NCBI RefSeq assembly: GCF_029784135.1
Contig: NC_073746.1
Coordinates: forward strand, 58,750,097-58,814,096
Direction of reading: 5' to 3'
DNA length: 64,000 bases
Source of the DNA: Toxorhynchites rutilus septentrionalis
Lineage: Eukaryota > Arthropoda > Insecta > Diptera > Culicidae
The position numbers were made by a program, and so were the translations under genes. Positions 1-11,429 of the stretch are shown piece after piece (the stretch's first letter is position 1; the number at the start of each line of letters is the position of its first letter). Below the pieces are notes generated by a model. The model saw only the letters and a list, made by a program, of their open reading frames with translations, was not told the origin of the DNA and made no database searches.

Positions 1-7
1 TGGCGTA

Positions 8-1597
8 CAGTGATACTTCTGAATCCGGACGCTATTTAATCCGGACACTTTTTCATTACATTTAATATCATGCCTAAGTTATGACATTTTTTGCATGTTG
101 AATTAATATGACTGATAGTTACTATTGTGTCAATTTGTTTTAGTGTCAAACATAGTACCTAGCTGTTCACAAAAAAATGTGAAAAATCAAAAGTCAATGT
201 GAATTCCACAAACCCATGTCCTGAATAAAAAGCACCAAAAAAAAAATGCTTTTAAATCCGGACGGTCAAAAGTTGACGATTAAATTTCTCATTGAAGGAG
301 TTGCATAACGGTATGTTAGAAGACTTAGTATGGAGTATGGAGATTGGAGCAAAGATTTTCGACCCGGGAAACCGCAAAACTTTTCGGTATACAGGACGGG
401 GTCGATTATATGACCGGTTTGTGTGTACGTGGGTAACTATGTAACTTTGTCTGTAGCGCTGTCCCACATTAATAGAAATTTAACCCCCTTCCTGTTCCAT
501 TCATCTCTGCAGTCATTTTGAAACCGCGTATTTCATTATCTTGAAAATCCAAAATGGCGGCCGCTATAAAATGGCGGATCTCATATTTTCTCTAAACCCC
601 AACAATATGGGTATCAAACGAAAAGGCCTGACTAGTAGAACACAGTTATTTATGAAAAACTCAAATCCAAAATGGCCGCCAGCACAAAATGGCGCCATAT
701 ACATTTTTTTCAAACCTTATCAATATGGGTATCAAATGGAAGGGCTTGATTAGTAGAATACAATTATTGATGAAAAATGTAAATCCATAATGGCGGTCGC
801 TGCAAAATGGCGGATTACATATTTTCTCAGAACCCCATCAATATGAATATGAAATGGAAGGGCTTGATTAGAAGAATACAATTATGATTCATAAATTCAT
901 AAATAACCGTGTTCTACTAGTCGATCTCTTTCGTTTGATACCCATATTGATGGAGTCTTGAGAAAATATGTAATCCGCCATTTTGGATTTATATTTTTCT
1001 TCAATAACTGTATTCTACTAGTCAAACCCTTTCGTTTGATACCCATATTGATGGGGTTTGAGAAAATATGTAATCCACCATTTTGTAACAATCGCTATCT
1101 TGTATTTACAATTTCCATCAATAACTCTGTTCTACTAGCCAAATCCATTCGTTTGATACCCATATTGATGGGGTTCTGAGAAAATATGTAATCTTGTAGT
1201 GCTCCTCTTGTAAAAATACAATAAAGAATTGAATTAATAAAAAAAATGTACCAAACGTCTTATGACACACCCGTTAATAAGTTCTACAAGAATTAATAAA
1301 CAATTTCTCTCAGAGAATTGCAAAGAAAACACGTGTCCGAATTTAAAAGCAAAAGTGTCCGGATTTCAAAGCATGATTAAAAAAGTGTCCGGATTTAAAA
1401 TCACGACATGATGAAAGAAATTTCAAATTTTGAACAAATATAACATGATTTTGTGGAATTCCGTGATTCATAACATAGATGAAGTCCTTCTAATTCTATA
1501 GGAACGCAATTTTTTCATGCTATGATATGTCAATAATTTTTAGTAGTTGTATTTATATTCGTAAGCGCTTAAGCGTCCGGATTTCGAAGCATTACTA
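8..1597. mobile_element. Non-autonomous TA-flanked TIR element, 1.6 kb
   Basis: The left end (CAGTGATACTTC at 8) and the reverse complement of the right end (TAGTAATGCTTC, ending 1597) match at 10 of 12 positions. Both are followed inward by an ATCCGGACGC motif and flanked by TA. The motif TCCGGA recurs near both ends (about 40, 255, 1345, 1385 and 1575), as expected for subterminal transposase-binding sites. TA duplication with terminal CAG suggests a Tc1/mariner or pogo relative. No transposase is visible, so it would have to be moved by another copy. The middle is filled by an inverted tandem array. Confidence 0.65.
541..1190. repeat. Tandem array of about 105-bp units, inverted about a centre near 880
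   Basis: The unit contains ATCCAAAATGGCGGCCGC, then ATATTTTCTCTAAACCCCA and AATATGGGTATCAAACGAAA. About three copies run forward (541-880) and three run in reverse (895-1190), so the array is a large imperfect palindrome. Short open frames on both strands here are by-products of the repeat. Confidence 0.8.
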
Positions 1598-1614
1598 TAC
1601 ACGGTTCCAGCCCT

Positions 1615-1905
1615 ACTGGTTCTTCTTCTTCTTGGATGGCACTAACGTCCCCACTGGAACTTTGGCCTTCTCAACGTAGGTATTACTTGCGTCATTTTTA
1701 TTAGTAGTACTTAGTTGACATTTCTATGCCGGATAAAACGCCTTGCATGTATTTTGGAATGGCAAGTTCTAGAATACGCGTGACCACAGTGCAAGTCGAA
1801 GGAAATTTCTTTGACGAAAAATTCACTCGTCCAGAACGGGAATCGATCCCGAACTCCCGACATGATAATGTGTGACGCTAACCACTCACCTTCGGGAGCA
1901 TTTCG
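1615..1905 (-). mobile_element. tRNA-derived SINE, minus strand
   Basis: Read on the minus strand, the head at about 1900-1840 carries an A-box-like GTGAGTGGTTAGCGTC and a B-box-like GGGATCGATTCCC, the internal RNA polymerase III promoter layout of tRNA-derived SINEs. The body runs down to an AAG-rich tail, seen on the plus strand as TTCTTCTTCTT at 1619-1632. The tRNA fold is incomplete, so this is a SINE head and not a tRNA gene. Confidence 0.65.
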
Positions 1906-2213
1906 GAGAGGTTCATAACGTTCCAATATGCGTTTGACATCATTTTCCAATGAAAACATTTCAACAACCTTGGTGGGGACGCACAGTGGTCCCTCAGTAA
2001 TTCTAGGTGGCATTAAAAAGAAAAATGAACAACAATACCTGACCGAATGAATGGTCTAGTTTGTTCTATAACCTTCAAGGCATTTAGTATCACATATTGC
2101 AACAGTGTTCGTGACGATTTTCGTTGCGATAACGACGTGGCAACGTAGCATTTGATGCAGTGAACCAGTGTAGCGATAAACACGCATGTTTTCAAATTTT
2201 CCACATGCGACAT
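1890..2213 (-). other. Possible coding remnant, unrecognised
   Basis: Two minus-strand open frames meet here. One begins at 2213 (MSHVENLKTCVFIATLVHCI and onward) and runs about 58 codons to a GGTCAG|GTATTG donor-like site near 2037. The other is in a different frame from about 2005 to 1890 (ITEGPLCVPTKVVEMFSLEN and onward) and has mixed, protein-like composition. The gap between them is about 36 nt, too short for a normal intron, so a spliced host gene is doubtful. The end abuts the SINE head, which has a donor-like GTGAGT. I recognise no family. It may be a transposon-captured or decayed fragment, or chance. Confidence 0.2.
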
Positions 2214-2229
2214 AAAACGTTAAACAATG

Positions 2230-3690
2230 GTGGTGTTCTGGATAGAGAATTCTATGCTGATTTCGAATTTGTATTCCGTTTTTGGTTTAAAAAATTTTGA
2301 AGCTGTGAAATGAGTGTTTGAAAGTAAGTACATTTTCTACATTGAATTTATACAAAAGTAGACCTACAAAAAATTCTCCAAATACCTCCAAAGTTTTTTA
2401 TAACAAAATGTCTTCCTTAGGGTCCCCATTACACTTCCCCTTTATGACTTCTGGCCACTTTCGACCACTTCGCGAAAAAATGTCATAAATATTTTGATAC
2501 CCCACATGTGTTTTTCGATTTTTTTTAGATTTTATCCCTTCCTCCTGCACTCCCTTTTAGGTTTTGGGTAAAAATAATATTGGAAACATTTTCAGGAAGT
2601 TTGAAAACATATATTTAGACACCCCACACGTGTTTTTCCGAAAATTTCAAATTTTAGCCCCTCCCCCAGCCCTTGCTTTGGAGTTCATAACCAAAATGAC
2701 TCAAGAATAGATTCAGCACCTTCGAAAACCCCCATACTCCAAAAAGACCTTTTCCATCACCTTCAGCCTTTTTTCCTGGTTAAAAGCTTGTTGTTCCGAC
2801 ACGACCGGTCTTCACTTAAGTTTCTGCATGATGATGCGGATCTCTGTTATTTTAAATTATTTCACTTCAGGATCCACTTGATAGTGGCCCAATATTTTTA
2901 GATTGGTCATAGCTCTTTCTTGTTAAGAGTAGGTACTCTAGAGAAAGATCGATCTTTACGGATTATTATTAGAAATTCAACAACTGATATTCATCCAAAA
3001 CTACGCTGACAATAAATCCATATAATCCAACCATGTCATTAGTCAGGGATACGTTAATATCTATCTTGGTAATAGTCCCAGTTCTAGAAAAGAATGCTTC
3101 CGCATGATGTCACCTGATGTCATCATAAACATAACTTGTGACCACTTGTTTTGTAATGATCAAACTTACAAAACTACCTCTCCTAAGTTTACGACCACTA
3201 ATTTGACATCCTTGAAAGGGGCCCAATGTTTATGTATTTTTCTGGTGGTTTTGGTGAGACTAAAATCAAAGTTCACTGAATAACAAATTCACAAAAAAAA
3301 TCTACGGATAAAAAAGATCGGAAAGATTGAAATGAAAATCGAATATTCTAGATTTTGCAGGGGGCAGTATTTAACCACCATGAAGACATTTATTGCACCT
3401 TAAAACCTTCACATTCCAAATTTGGTTTCGTTTGCTTGAATAATTCTCGAGTAATGTAGAAATTTGTGCTTCATTTATATGGCAACACTTAACCATTGCT
3501 TGGGCAGTGTTGGCCTTTATTTTTTATTGATGTTTGCATTTTTTTTATCAAAATGACAAGTTAGAGGAAAGAAATAGATATTGTTACACGTACAATGATA
3601 ATAAATATGAACTGTCGTGGAAATACATTGCAGGATATAAAAGGTGAATATGAAAAAACGACTATAGTTTGCTAATGCATGTGTGAACAG
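2230..3690. other. AT-rich intergenic stretch, two copies of a degenerate unit
   Basis: No gene is visible. Two related blocks of roughly 130 bp lie at about 2490-2580 and 2610-2700. Each has a CCCCACA(T/C)GTGTTTTTC core followed by a C-rich stretch (cctcctgcactccc; cctcccccagccc). The rest is unremarkable AT-rich sequence. Confidence 0.5.
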
Positions 3691-3696
3691 ACCTAA

Positions 3697-4245
3697 GGAG
3701 TTCTGGAACAAGGTCTTCTATACGGATAAGCCGAAAACCAATCTCTTTAAATCGGCTGGAAGACAGATGGTGTGGAGAAAACTAGCATCGGTGCTCTAGG
3801 TTCAGCATTTGGTTCCCAAAGTAAAACACGGCTGCGGTAGTCAGATGATGTATGGTACATTGGCGGCTTCTGGATCTGGAACCATGGAGTTTATCGATTC
3901 GGCGAAAAAAATTCTGTTCTGAAATTGGGTCTCTCTCGTGATTACTACTTTCAACAGAATAATTGCCCGAAGCAAACTGACCTCATCGTGCGGGAATACC
4001 TGCTCTATAATGTCCTAATCAACTCAAAACACCTCCGTAATCACCGGACTTCAACACTATTGAGTATCTATGGTGGGAAATAAAGAACCATCTTAAGAAT
4101 AAAAATCCTGGGGACAAAGCGGAACTGAAAACGACGATTACGGAAATCTGGGAGGCACTTGCGTCGACAGTGTTCAGAAATCACGGAGGTTGTAAAAAGT
4201 GCTGCACGCCAAAGGGGGACCATAACAGATACTAGGGGATTGATT
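3697..4245 (+). pseudogene. Tc1/Tc3-like transposase fossil
   Basis: Translated with frame changes, this gives the C-terminal half of a Tc1/Tc3-type DDE transposase. Visible in order are KEFWNKVFYTDKPKTNLF (first catalytic Asp at about 3727), RQMVWRK, KHGCGSQMMYG, an ASGSGTMEFID stretch, FQQNN for the usual QQDN, a degraded SPDFN-like stretch, and an EIKNHLKNKNP tail. The family fold is an RNase H-like DD34E catalytic domain that cuts and pastes the element at TA. Stops and frameshifts are frequent and the N-terminal DNA-binding half is absent, so it is dead. I could not find terminal repeats. Confidence 0.75.
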
Positions 4246-4663
4246 TTTGTTATCTGTTAACATTTCTGAACTGATTTTAATTTTCTTTTTAAGAAAAACT
4301 AAAACTGTACACTAAACTTTGCCACGTCTTTTAGGAAACGTTCAAGAAAACCACAAAAATCAGCTCTTCGTTGATTTGGTTTGACTTGTGCAAAGTGCCG
4401 ATTGGCAGCTGGTTATCACAGGACATACAGTTTAAGTAAGGAAGTTTTAAGTAAGGAGTGACATCAACACGCAAGAAACCCGCTTTTGCTGGAAAATTGA
4501 AGACGATGTTCGAAAGTAAAGCTAACCCATTAGTCGATGTTCATCAATTCATTGAATCATAATAGGAGTGTACACTTCTTTTTTGATAACAAAAATGCGT
4601 TTTTTTAACAATCAACATTGTTTTGGTTGAACACATTTTTTCTCAGTGTCAATTATATATTTT
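4246..4663. other. AT-rich spacer, nothing recognised
   Basis: This lies between the Tc3-like fossil and the next element. No open frame, repeat or RNA signature stands out. Confidence 0.5.
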
Positions 4664-4837
4664 TTGACGTAGAACTACGTCTTTCATTAAGGGTGCCACA
4701 TCAGTAAAAAAGTCACGTTTCTATGAAATAAAGTTAACGTTAATAACTATAATTCCCTAAGATTTTTTTGATATTCTATACATCACAATCCCCTGGTGTG
4801 TAAATGGTTAAAATTCATGAAAACTATAAGCCTTTCC

Positions 4838-5333
4838 GGGGGTCTCCGTAGCCAAATTGGTTGCGCGTTCGCTTAGTAAGCGATCGATCGTGAGTTCGAA
4901 ACTCACGGCCCTCATTGACCATCTTTGTGTTGTTACAGAATAACTACGTCCACGCAACAATCATCAGCGATGGAGATCGATCCACGGTCGAAATATGATC
5001 GATTCATCCATACAACTGCTCTGCTCTGCAAGATACATCGGGCTGCTGTTCTATAAATAACTCAACAATGATCAATAAACTGTCTCCGCTGTCCGGTCTA
5101 ACTGGATAATGGAAGAACAGATAGAAAACTCTTACGCCTAAATGGCTGCTACTGTGTAAATGTGTGTACCATATGGAATGGTATACAAGGGAATACTCTA
5201 ACGCCGAAAAATGGCAACTGTGTAATGTGCTAATTATAGATATGATAAATATGTGACATGTACACGATTAAAATTCGGCTCTGTTACAGCTAAAATGCCA
5301 ATGAGCCTGAAATAAATAAATGGGACAAAAAAA
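4838..5333 (+). mobile_element. Full-length tRNA-derived SINE with target duplication
   Basis: The 5' head (4841-4915) resembles a tRNA gene. It has an A box around TAGCCAAATTGG, an anticodon-stem-like TTCGC/GCGAT enclosing TTAGTAA, and a B box in GTGAGTTCGAAACTC. The loop would give an AGT anticodon, suggesting a tRNA-Thr ancestor. An unrelated body of about 400 bp follows and ends in AATAAATAAATGGGAC plus an A-run. Flanking 12-mers ATAAGCCTTTCC (4826-4837) and ATAAGCGTTTCC (5334-5345) differ at one base and mark the target-site duplication. It would be transcribed by RNA polymerase III and mobilised by a LINE. A tail fragment of the same family lies reversed at 50190-50345. Confidence 0.85.
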
Positions 5334-5438
5334 ATAAGCGTTTCCATTTTCCCATACATTTGTTCTGCTGATTTTCGTGCTTTCCCGAACAGAGCTGTCA
5401 ATAACGAGCAACTTATCGACGAGCACGAAGGGGAAATC

Positions 5439-5505
5439 CCTTAGAGGCGAATGAACTGAAAAGTTTAAACCCTCTTAAAGCCAAAAAGAAGAAGAAGAAG
5501 AAGAA
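5439..5505 (+). mobile_element. 67-bp retroposon tail with perfect 12-bp target duplication
   Basis: GAAGGGGAAATC occurs at 5427-5438 and again at 5506-5517, bracketing 67 bp that end in an (AAG)n tail. This is what a severely 5'-truncated LINE or SINE insertion looks like. The AAG tail resembles that of the SINE at 1615. Confidence 0.7.
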
Positions 5506-5582
5506 GAAGGGGAAATCGTAAGTTTTTAAGTCTCCGTGAACAAAGGAAAGGAAGAAGAAAGAAGGGGCATATTTGCCTTGAG

Positions 5583-5619
5583 TATAAACAGTGGATCTCG
5601 GTGAGGCAACCTTTCAGTC
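5583..5619 (+). promoter_or_regulatory. TATA plus initiator core-promoter-like block
   Basis: TATAAA at 5583-5588 is followed 33 bp later by a TCAGTC initiator (A at 5616), the spacing usual for insect RNA polymerase II core promoters. Downstream sequence has a weak 83-codon frame but no recognisable protein. The inner element carries the same arrangement at 7142-7177. Confidence 0.4.
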
Positions 5620-5804
5620 TCGTTCTGTTTTCAAAGCAAAGAACATCGCTTGTTCTTCCTTATTTTGCGTCATCACGTTTCGGGCTGAGCTGTGGACGCG
5701 ATTCATTCGCTGATGTCTCTGGCATTGCAATAATTGCATCAAACTGGCGCCATAACATTAAGGTTCTGAGCTACACAATTGTGAGGGGAATCATCAAGCT
5801 AAGC

Positions 5805-6520
5805 TATCGTCGGCTTACCAAGAAAATAAGTGTTCTGGAATTTGGTCTGTGATTTGGTTTCGCATGGCGGTAGCAAAACTCTCTCCACCAAGGATGGCAG
5901 CTAAGCTAATCTAGACCGGTAATATTAACAGGAAGGGCTTCTGTTGGAAAAAACGCAAAACGGAGATGAATGTGTGTATATTTAGTTGTTTCAAGCCATC
6001 GAAATATGGATATTCATGTGCGTACGTGCGTGTTTCATAACCTGTACGTAAAAATAGCGCGGGAGGGAAATCATTGTGTTAGGGTATTAGTAATGAATCT
6101 TTGCTGGGGCAAATATTCAGTCTTTTTCCAAGCAGTTAACATTGTTTGTTTTCCGTCATCGTAAAGGCTTCGTTTGCGCCTTCGACAATGTATTCAATGA
6201 ATTGAACTGACGATATAGTGAAGCAAGCGTTAAGGTTGTGCGCCAAAAAAATATTTGGGGAATACTCTTTAATATCGTGCTGGAATGCTATAAGTTTTGT
6301 GAGTTCGCGTGCCAGTCGCAAAACTACTTTCAACTATGATTGCATTTGCGCTAATCTTGATCATAATGAAGCAATGCTACTCTTTTCGAGGTTGTTGAGA
6401 TTAACAGAAAAAGATTATTTTATTTATTTAGTCACCAAGAAAGTAAACGTCGTTCTGGAAATTTGTATGTGATTTGGTTTTGCTTGTCAGTAGTAAAACT
6501 TTCTCCACTAAGGACGACAG
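5805..6520 (+). repeat. Degenerate direct duplication, about 620-bp period
   Basis: About 90 bp at 5817-5905 (accaagaaaataagtgttct and onward, including gtgatttggttt and aaaactctctccaccaagga) recurs with roughly 80% identity at 6433-6525. It belongs to the interior of the TTGACGTAG-type element. No coding capacity is recognised. Confidence 0.5.
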
Positions 6521-7141
6521 CTTCGCATATATTGAACATGGAAAAGTAATGCAACTTTTTTCAAGGCCAGTAGTATTAACAGTAATATTAACGTTTCTAT
6601 TGAGAACAGCGCAAAATGATAAGAAGTGTTTATATTCCTAGTAGCTTCAAGCATGTTTGGCGCTTGGTTTACGTTGTATGAATGTTGTCTAGAAATGCGA
6701 TTCCACTGAGGCAATACTAAATAACATGTAGCATGATATTTGACACTTGTAAGTATTGTTTTCATGCGGTGCAAAAGTTATATTGTTGTAGTTATAAGAT
6801 GTGCTGGTGCAGGTGTTACACGACATCTGACCCGAAGTACACAAGATAAATCACTTTAAACCCAGTGAAATTAAATTAAAGAATGTTTTGACGTAGGACT
6901 ACGTCTTTCATTTCTATACTGGGGTGTAAGTTCAAAGTTTCGAAAACGATAGCGTTACGCCCGAGAACGAGATTTTGAGCGTTAATAGCTCCTAAACAAC
7001 TGAACGAAATGGTATGATAAACACTTCATTCGAAAGATAAAATGTCTACGCCTTATATGCTTGTTACTTTTTGATTCAAAAACTTTTTTCAATAGCCCTA
7101 AAATTGCTTTCAAAACAGGCTATTGAAATCACACCAATCGG

Positions 7142-7177
7142 TATATAAGCGAGTGCCGCTCGGAAATCCACTCAGTT
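7142..7177 (+). promoter_or_regulatory. TATA plus initiator core-promoter-like block
   Basis: TATATAAG at 7142-7149 is followed by TCAGTT at 7172-7177, with A at 7174, 32 bp after the first TATA base. About 30 bp further an ATG (7206, ATGGAGCCTGAGGAAATC) opens a frame of under 30 codons. The layout resembles a real insect promoter; function is unproven. Confidence 0.45.
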
Positions 7178-7184
7178 ACGATTC

Positions 7185-7500
7185 CCTAACACAGACTTCA
7201 AAACCATGGAGCCTGAGGAAATCGATATTGCAAAATTGATGCAAGCTGCGGGTGCTTTTGTACTCGCTTGCGTTTCTGGAATGTTTCTCTAACACAGATT
7301 TCAGAACCATGGAGCCTATGGAAATCGGCACAAAAATTTAGATGCAAGCAGTGGGAACTTTCGTACTCGTTTGCGTTTTTGCAAATTGGAATGTTTTCCT
7401 AACACAGACTTCAAAACCATGAAGCCTGGGGAAAGATGCAAACTACGAGTACTTTTGTACTCGCTTGCATTTTTGCAAACCGGAATGTGTTTTCCCAATA
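7185..7500 (+). repeat. Three to four decayed tandem units of about 105-115 bp
   Basis: Each unit has CTAACACAGA(C/T)TTCA, AACCATGGAGCC or a variant, and CTCGCTTGCGTTT (starts near 7188, 7289, 7399 and, weaker, 7493). Units contain an in-frame ATG but are interrupted by stops. Overlapping frames in this block are repeat by-products. Confidence 0.6.
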
Positions 7501-8260
7501 CAGATTCCGAAACCAAGAAGGGGAGAATCGGCATTGCAGATACATTCAAGTCGGCAATACTTTTATACCGCCAAACATTTTTACACTCCAGAATTCGTTT
7601 TGCTATCACGGTCTACAAAAGCGAGTACAAATGCAACGCTTTGGCTCGATTATTCAAGACTGCATTGGAAGATATCCCTTCATGTCACCAGCTCACTGAA
7701 CTTCTACGCATACCGTTTGATGATTAGGTAAAATGTTGATAACTATTTGCTGTGATAACTACTACCATAATGCATGGATTGACATAAATTGAGATTTGTT
7801 TGGAATTGAATTCGTAAATAGTTTCATTCATTCGCTATTTTAATCAATACCCAATGAGGATCATCCGAGGTGGGATTATTGCTAATTGAAGAAAAACAAT
7901 TGATTACTAAGCCAACGGCAGTCCTACGTCAACCTTGCGGTTATATCATAACTATAACCCATCCATAGTTTTTATTTTCAAGGTGAGTTTTCAAGTGGGA
8001 GCATTTGCCATAACTTTGCGGAGCACAAATTTCCCGCGGAGCACCATTTGAAAACCTCTGAGCTAGTGTATTGTTCTGCGAGGGCAAGAATGAATCATCA
8101 ATCAATTATCGTCAAGTGATTCTACAATAAAAAAAAACATTTAAGGATGATCAAACGATTCTACTAAACTGTTATTTCTAAAACTCCACAGCTCTATAAA
8201 ATAATGTCCGGAGTTATTTACAAGCGACTTATATAAAATAACAGCGTAGTTCTACGCCAA

Positions 8261-10610
8261 CAATGCGGTCGTATCTTGGACACAACCTTCTATATTTTTT
8301 AATTGGTGATCACGTTTTTGAAAGAAATTGAAAGATATTATTAGACTACACCGAAATATTCGGTGAGTCCGCACTACACAAACAAATAATTTCAACTTAT
8401 TTTCTTTCTCTGAAGGTAGGAGATCAATTTCAAACCGAATCGCTCTTCTGAAATGCAACATCCGACTGGCAGTTTGTTAATCAAGTCCATCCGTTTGTCA
8501 ATCTGGGCGCTGGCAAATCGGTGCCGTGAATAATGCAGCAATGTCCGGCTGGGCGTTAATGGCACTAAACGCGATTTCCCAGAATTAGGCAATTAAAAGA
8601 AGTATTCGATTCGTCGTATTCGTCGTCGTCGTCGGCAAGGTGACACCATCTGTCCGACAAACAATGGCGAATAAAGCTCGAGCAAACGGAAAAACACAAA
8701 AAATAATGCTAATTGAATGCAGCGATCATTTAACTGTCAACTTGTCCAAATAGACTGACATGGATGCATAAAGAGCATACTCGTCTTTTTTTTTTCATTT
8801 GTTTGCCCCCGCTGTCTCTTTCCCAACTGTCTTTTCGGTTGCGGCCTGTCATCCTCCCTCCCAGTCTCGGAACCCGCCTTGTTTTGGCAAAATGCAAACA
8901 CAATTTGGGAGCTTGTTCGGCCGGTGACTGGAATCACGAGTCTTTTATTGGGTCCAATTACGGGACTCCCAATGGACAGCGGCGTCAGGCGTGACAAAAA
9001 TCCTTCGCCATGTGCGAAACCCCAACTACCACCTCGGAAAATTATTCCGTTATGGGTCCATTAATCCATGCCAATCGGGACCGCTCGCTGGATGTGTGAA
9101 ATGAGAAGCGAGCAGCACACAATGTAATAAAAATAATACAAATCTAAATCACTTCTGGTCTTGAGACACTTCAGCGAATTGCCATTTATCTCGGACTGGA
9201 AGTCATCTACCGTGCAGCTGTCTCATTTAATTCCCCCCGAAAGAGGGCCAGCTCCCTGGCGGGCCTCCCAAACACCACACGGAACGTTGCACAGCACAAC
9301 ACGAGAGGTGCCATCGTGAAGAAATATTTTACAGCGAGTCGAGCGAACGGTGGTATCATAAATCGATTCACTGTTTATTCTTCATAATTTGAATATTTTC
9401 AATTTTCCTCCTGTCCACCGGACCGTCCCGATCGTCTCGGAACCCGAGCCAGAGATTCAGGCCAGAAAAGTTGAACACAAGCCTTGCTTAATCCCGAGTC
9501 AACGACGGAAACAGCAACCTTTACCACCCGTCGCTCCTGGTTAAGCGAGTGGCAATTCTCCAAAATCATCATAAACTTTATAACATTCCGCTTGGGGTTC
9601 CACGCGCGAATGGCTTCTCGCGTTCTGTATCCGGAGATGATGGAAACGGGAGGGAGAAAAGCAACAGCAGCAGTCAGCATAAAGAATTACCTGCTTGGGG
9701 TTCCTCTCCAGTCCCCCGTAGCTCCACCAACATCAACACAAAGGTGGTTTCAATCGAAAGCTTCCAAAGTTATGAGTTATGGCAGAGTGCCCTTAGTTCG
9801 TTCTTTTTTTCGCAATATTCATTGTAGCTGCTGGACCATTCGAATGTGTCAGCGGAAAATTTTAATTTTTGTTTACTTTGGCATTCATTCCCCGTCGAGT
9901 CACACCTTCTCTCTTCGAGGGCTCTCAAGGGCTCCTTTTCCAGTGGCAAATCGCGAATGGCGATTCAGAGGGTGATAATGTTGAAAAATGAGCCCATTCA
10001 AAACGCAAAATATTTGCGTTCGTGTGATGTGGTGCTGAAACATGACGGTGACAGTTTCCGGGAGAATAGAATTGTGTGGGCGTTGATTCCAAGCTGTTGT
10101 TGTCCATTATTTCACCGCTGAATGCGTTAACTCTCATTTGGGTGTCATTCTTCGGTTGGAGACTCGGCTGCAGCGTTCAAGGTGATTGTGAAGGTAAAAG
10201 TTTTAGTCCCACGACCGAGCATTTGTATGATGGTTGCGGTTGCAGATGACCATCAAATGGGTTAGTCTTGACAATCTATTCTTGGAATACTCTTAGTTCG
10301 TATAACTATTTTCATCCTATCGCGTAACGCAATATGCCAGACTGACTTACTAGAGCTTCGATAGATATTTCTCATTCTCATATATTCGTATATACCCGAT
10401 TTTGATAACACTCGCTAATATTAGCATAAAAAATATTAGAATTTTGAATTTTGAAAACGATGTTTGCCCATTCCAAAAAATGGACCAAAGAATCTGTATC
10501 TGTGTCTTTTGTGTGAGAAGCAAAATCAAGTGCGCGGACGCCTTCCAAATGTTGGCTGTGGCTTATGGTGAAGAGACATGAGTACCAACATAACGCCACA
10601 AAAAATGAAA
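8261..10610. other. GC-richer, element-poor island
   Basis: No recognised mobile element or protein domain. Several overlapping frames stay open for 60-160 codons between 8740 and 10140, but on both strands at once and without family features, as expected of GC-richer sequence poor in stop codons. A short GTC-repeat run lies at 8610-8636. This is a candidate stretch of original host intergenic or intronic DNA. Confidence 0.5.
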
Positions 10611-10612
10611 TA

Positions 10613-11245
10613 CAGGTCGGACTCGATTATGTACAGACTCGATTATATACAGATTCGATTATATGTGATTCGATTGTATACAATTTTAGACTCGATTATA
10701 CACAGTTAAATTTTTTTTTATTTATTTCAAATATGACTTATTTCAAGCGAAAATGAAATATTTCAAAGTTAAAGTGAAAGTTTATTGGCTATTATATATA
10801 CAGTGAAGTTAAAAATAGTCATTTTTGTAGATTCTAGTTGAAGATCACCAGGAATTGTTTAAAATGATATTGGAGCAAAATGACAGAAGTTGGGTGACAA
10901 AGAACGAATTGTAGAGCGGTTAGAGAAGTTTATTATTTATTTGTTGGATAAAATGAAGAATAACACCTTAAAAAACACTAACTTTTAAGTTTTTTGCTCC
11001 TAAAATGTTATTTAAATCTGCTGATTCGAAAGTTTTACAACTGTATTCTATATCAAATTTTCTCATTTTTCAAATGAAAGCAACAGAACTGTAGAATTGG
11101 AATTGTTAAAATTCGAACATATGCGTAGAAGGATTTTTTTCATCAAATATGATCTTCTATCACCTCCTGAAATAATTCGGATTTTTTATACGAGAAAGGT
11201 ATGTTATGACTTTAAGGGGATGAATCAAAAATTAAATTCTTCTTT
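10613..11245 (+). mobile_element. CAGGTCGG-family MITE, copy A, right end missing
   Basis: Begins CAGGTCGGACTCGATTATGT at 10613 after a TA, followed by four or more subterminal CTCGATTATA-type repeats. Its body matches copies B (36937-37558) and C (49134-50171, reversed) as far as about 11245, just before the right-hand terminal repeat, which is absent. TA insertion and CAG ends fit a pogo/Tigger-type non-autonomous element. Confidence 0.75.
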
Positions 11246-11429
11246 CATGGAACAGTAGAATCTACGGACTACGCTAAGCGAATGATTCATATCAAATCAC
11301 TGCAACAAATTCTGACCCATAAGTGTCAGAGAATGCAAACTATGTGAATATTTAGCGTGCTATATGTTCAGGGAAGGGTAATCAGATTATATGTTTCATT
11401 TTTAATGCTGCTATCCCTTGCAATATATA

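Larger units (their letters stand above)
6889..7932 (+). mobile_element. Inner TTGACGTAG-ended element, about 1.04 kb
   Basis: The 13-bp ends TTGACGTAGGACT (6889) and AGTCCTACGTCAA (ending 7932) are perfect inverted repeats. The interior has a core-promoter-like block (7142-7177) followed by a degenerate tandem array. Single-sided matches to this end lie at 4664, 8248-8260, 26906 and 53285, so this is a dispersed family. No transposase is visible. Similarity to other copies continues past the right end motif, so the inverted repeat may be subterminal. Confidence 0.55.
4664..8260 (+). mobile_element. Outer TTGACGTAG-ended element containing nested insertions
   Basis: The left end reads TTGACGTAGAACTACG at 4664 and the right end AGTTCTACGCCAA ends at 8260. 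Both carry the AGAACT form of the motif, while the pair at 6889 and 7932 carries the AGGACT form, so the two pairs fit as an outer and an inner element. The outer one contains a SINE (4838-5333), a 67-bp retroposon tail (5439-5505), a promoter-like block near 5583, a degenerate duplication (5805-6520) and the inner element. The sequence to the right of the end motif (CAACAATGCGGTCG and onward) is also shared with 26912, so the true right boundary may lie 30-40 bp further. The pairing is an inference. Confidence 0.45.

Noticed and set aside
4841..4915. tRNA-Thr-like sequence
   Set aside because: Followed by a SINE body and bounded by a target duplication; stem mismatches. A SINE head, not a tRNA gene. 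The same holds for 38206-38280, 25140-25232 and 1840-1905.
9484..9975. 163-codon plus-strand frame
   Set aside because: Overlaps equally long frames on both strands, has no domain or signal, and mosquito-like codon structure is absent.
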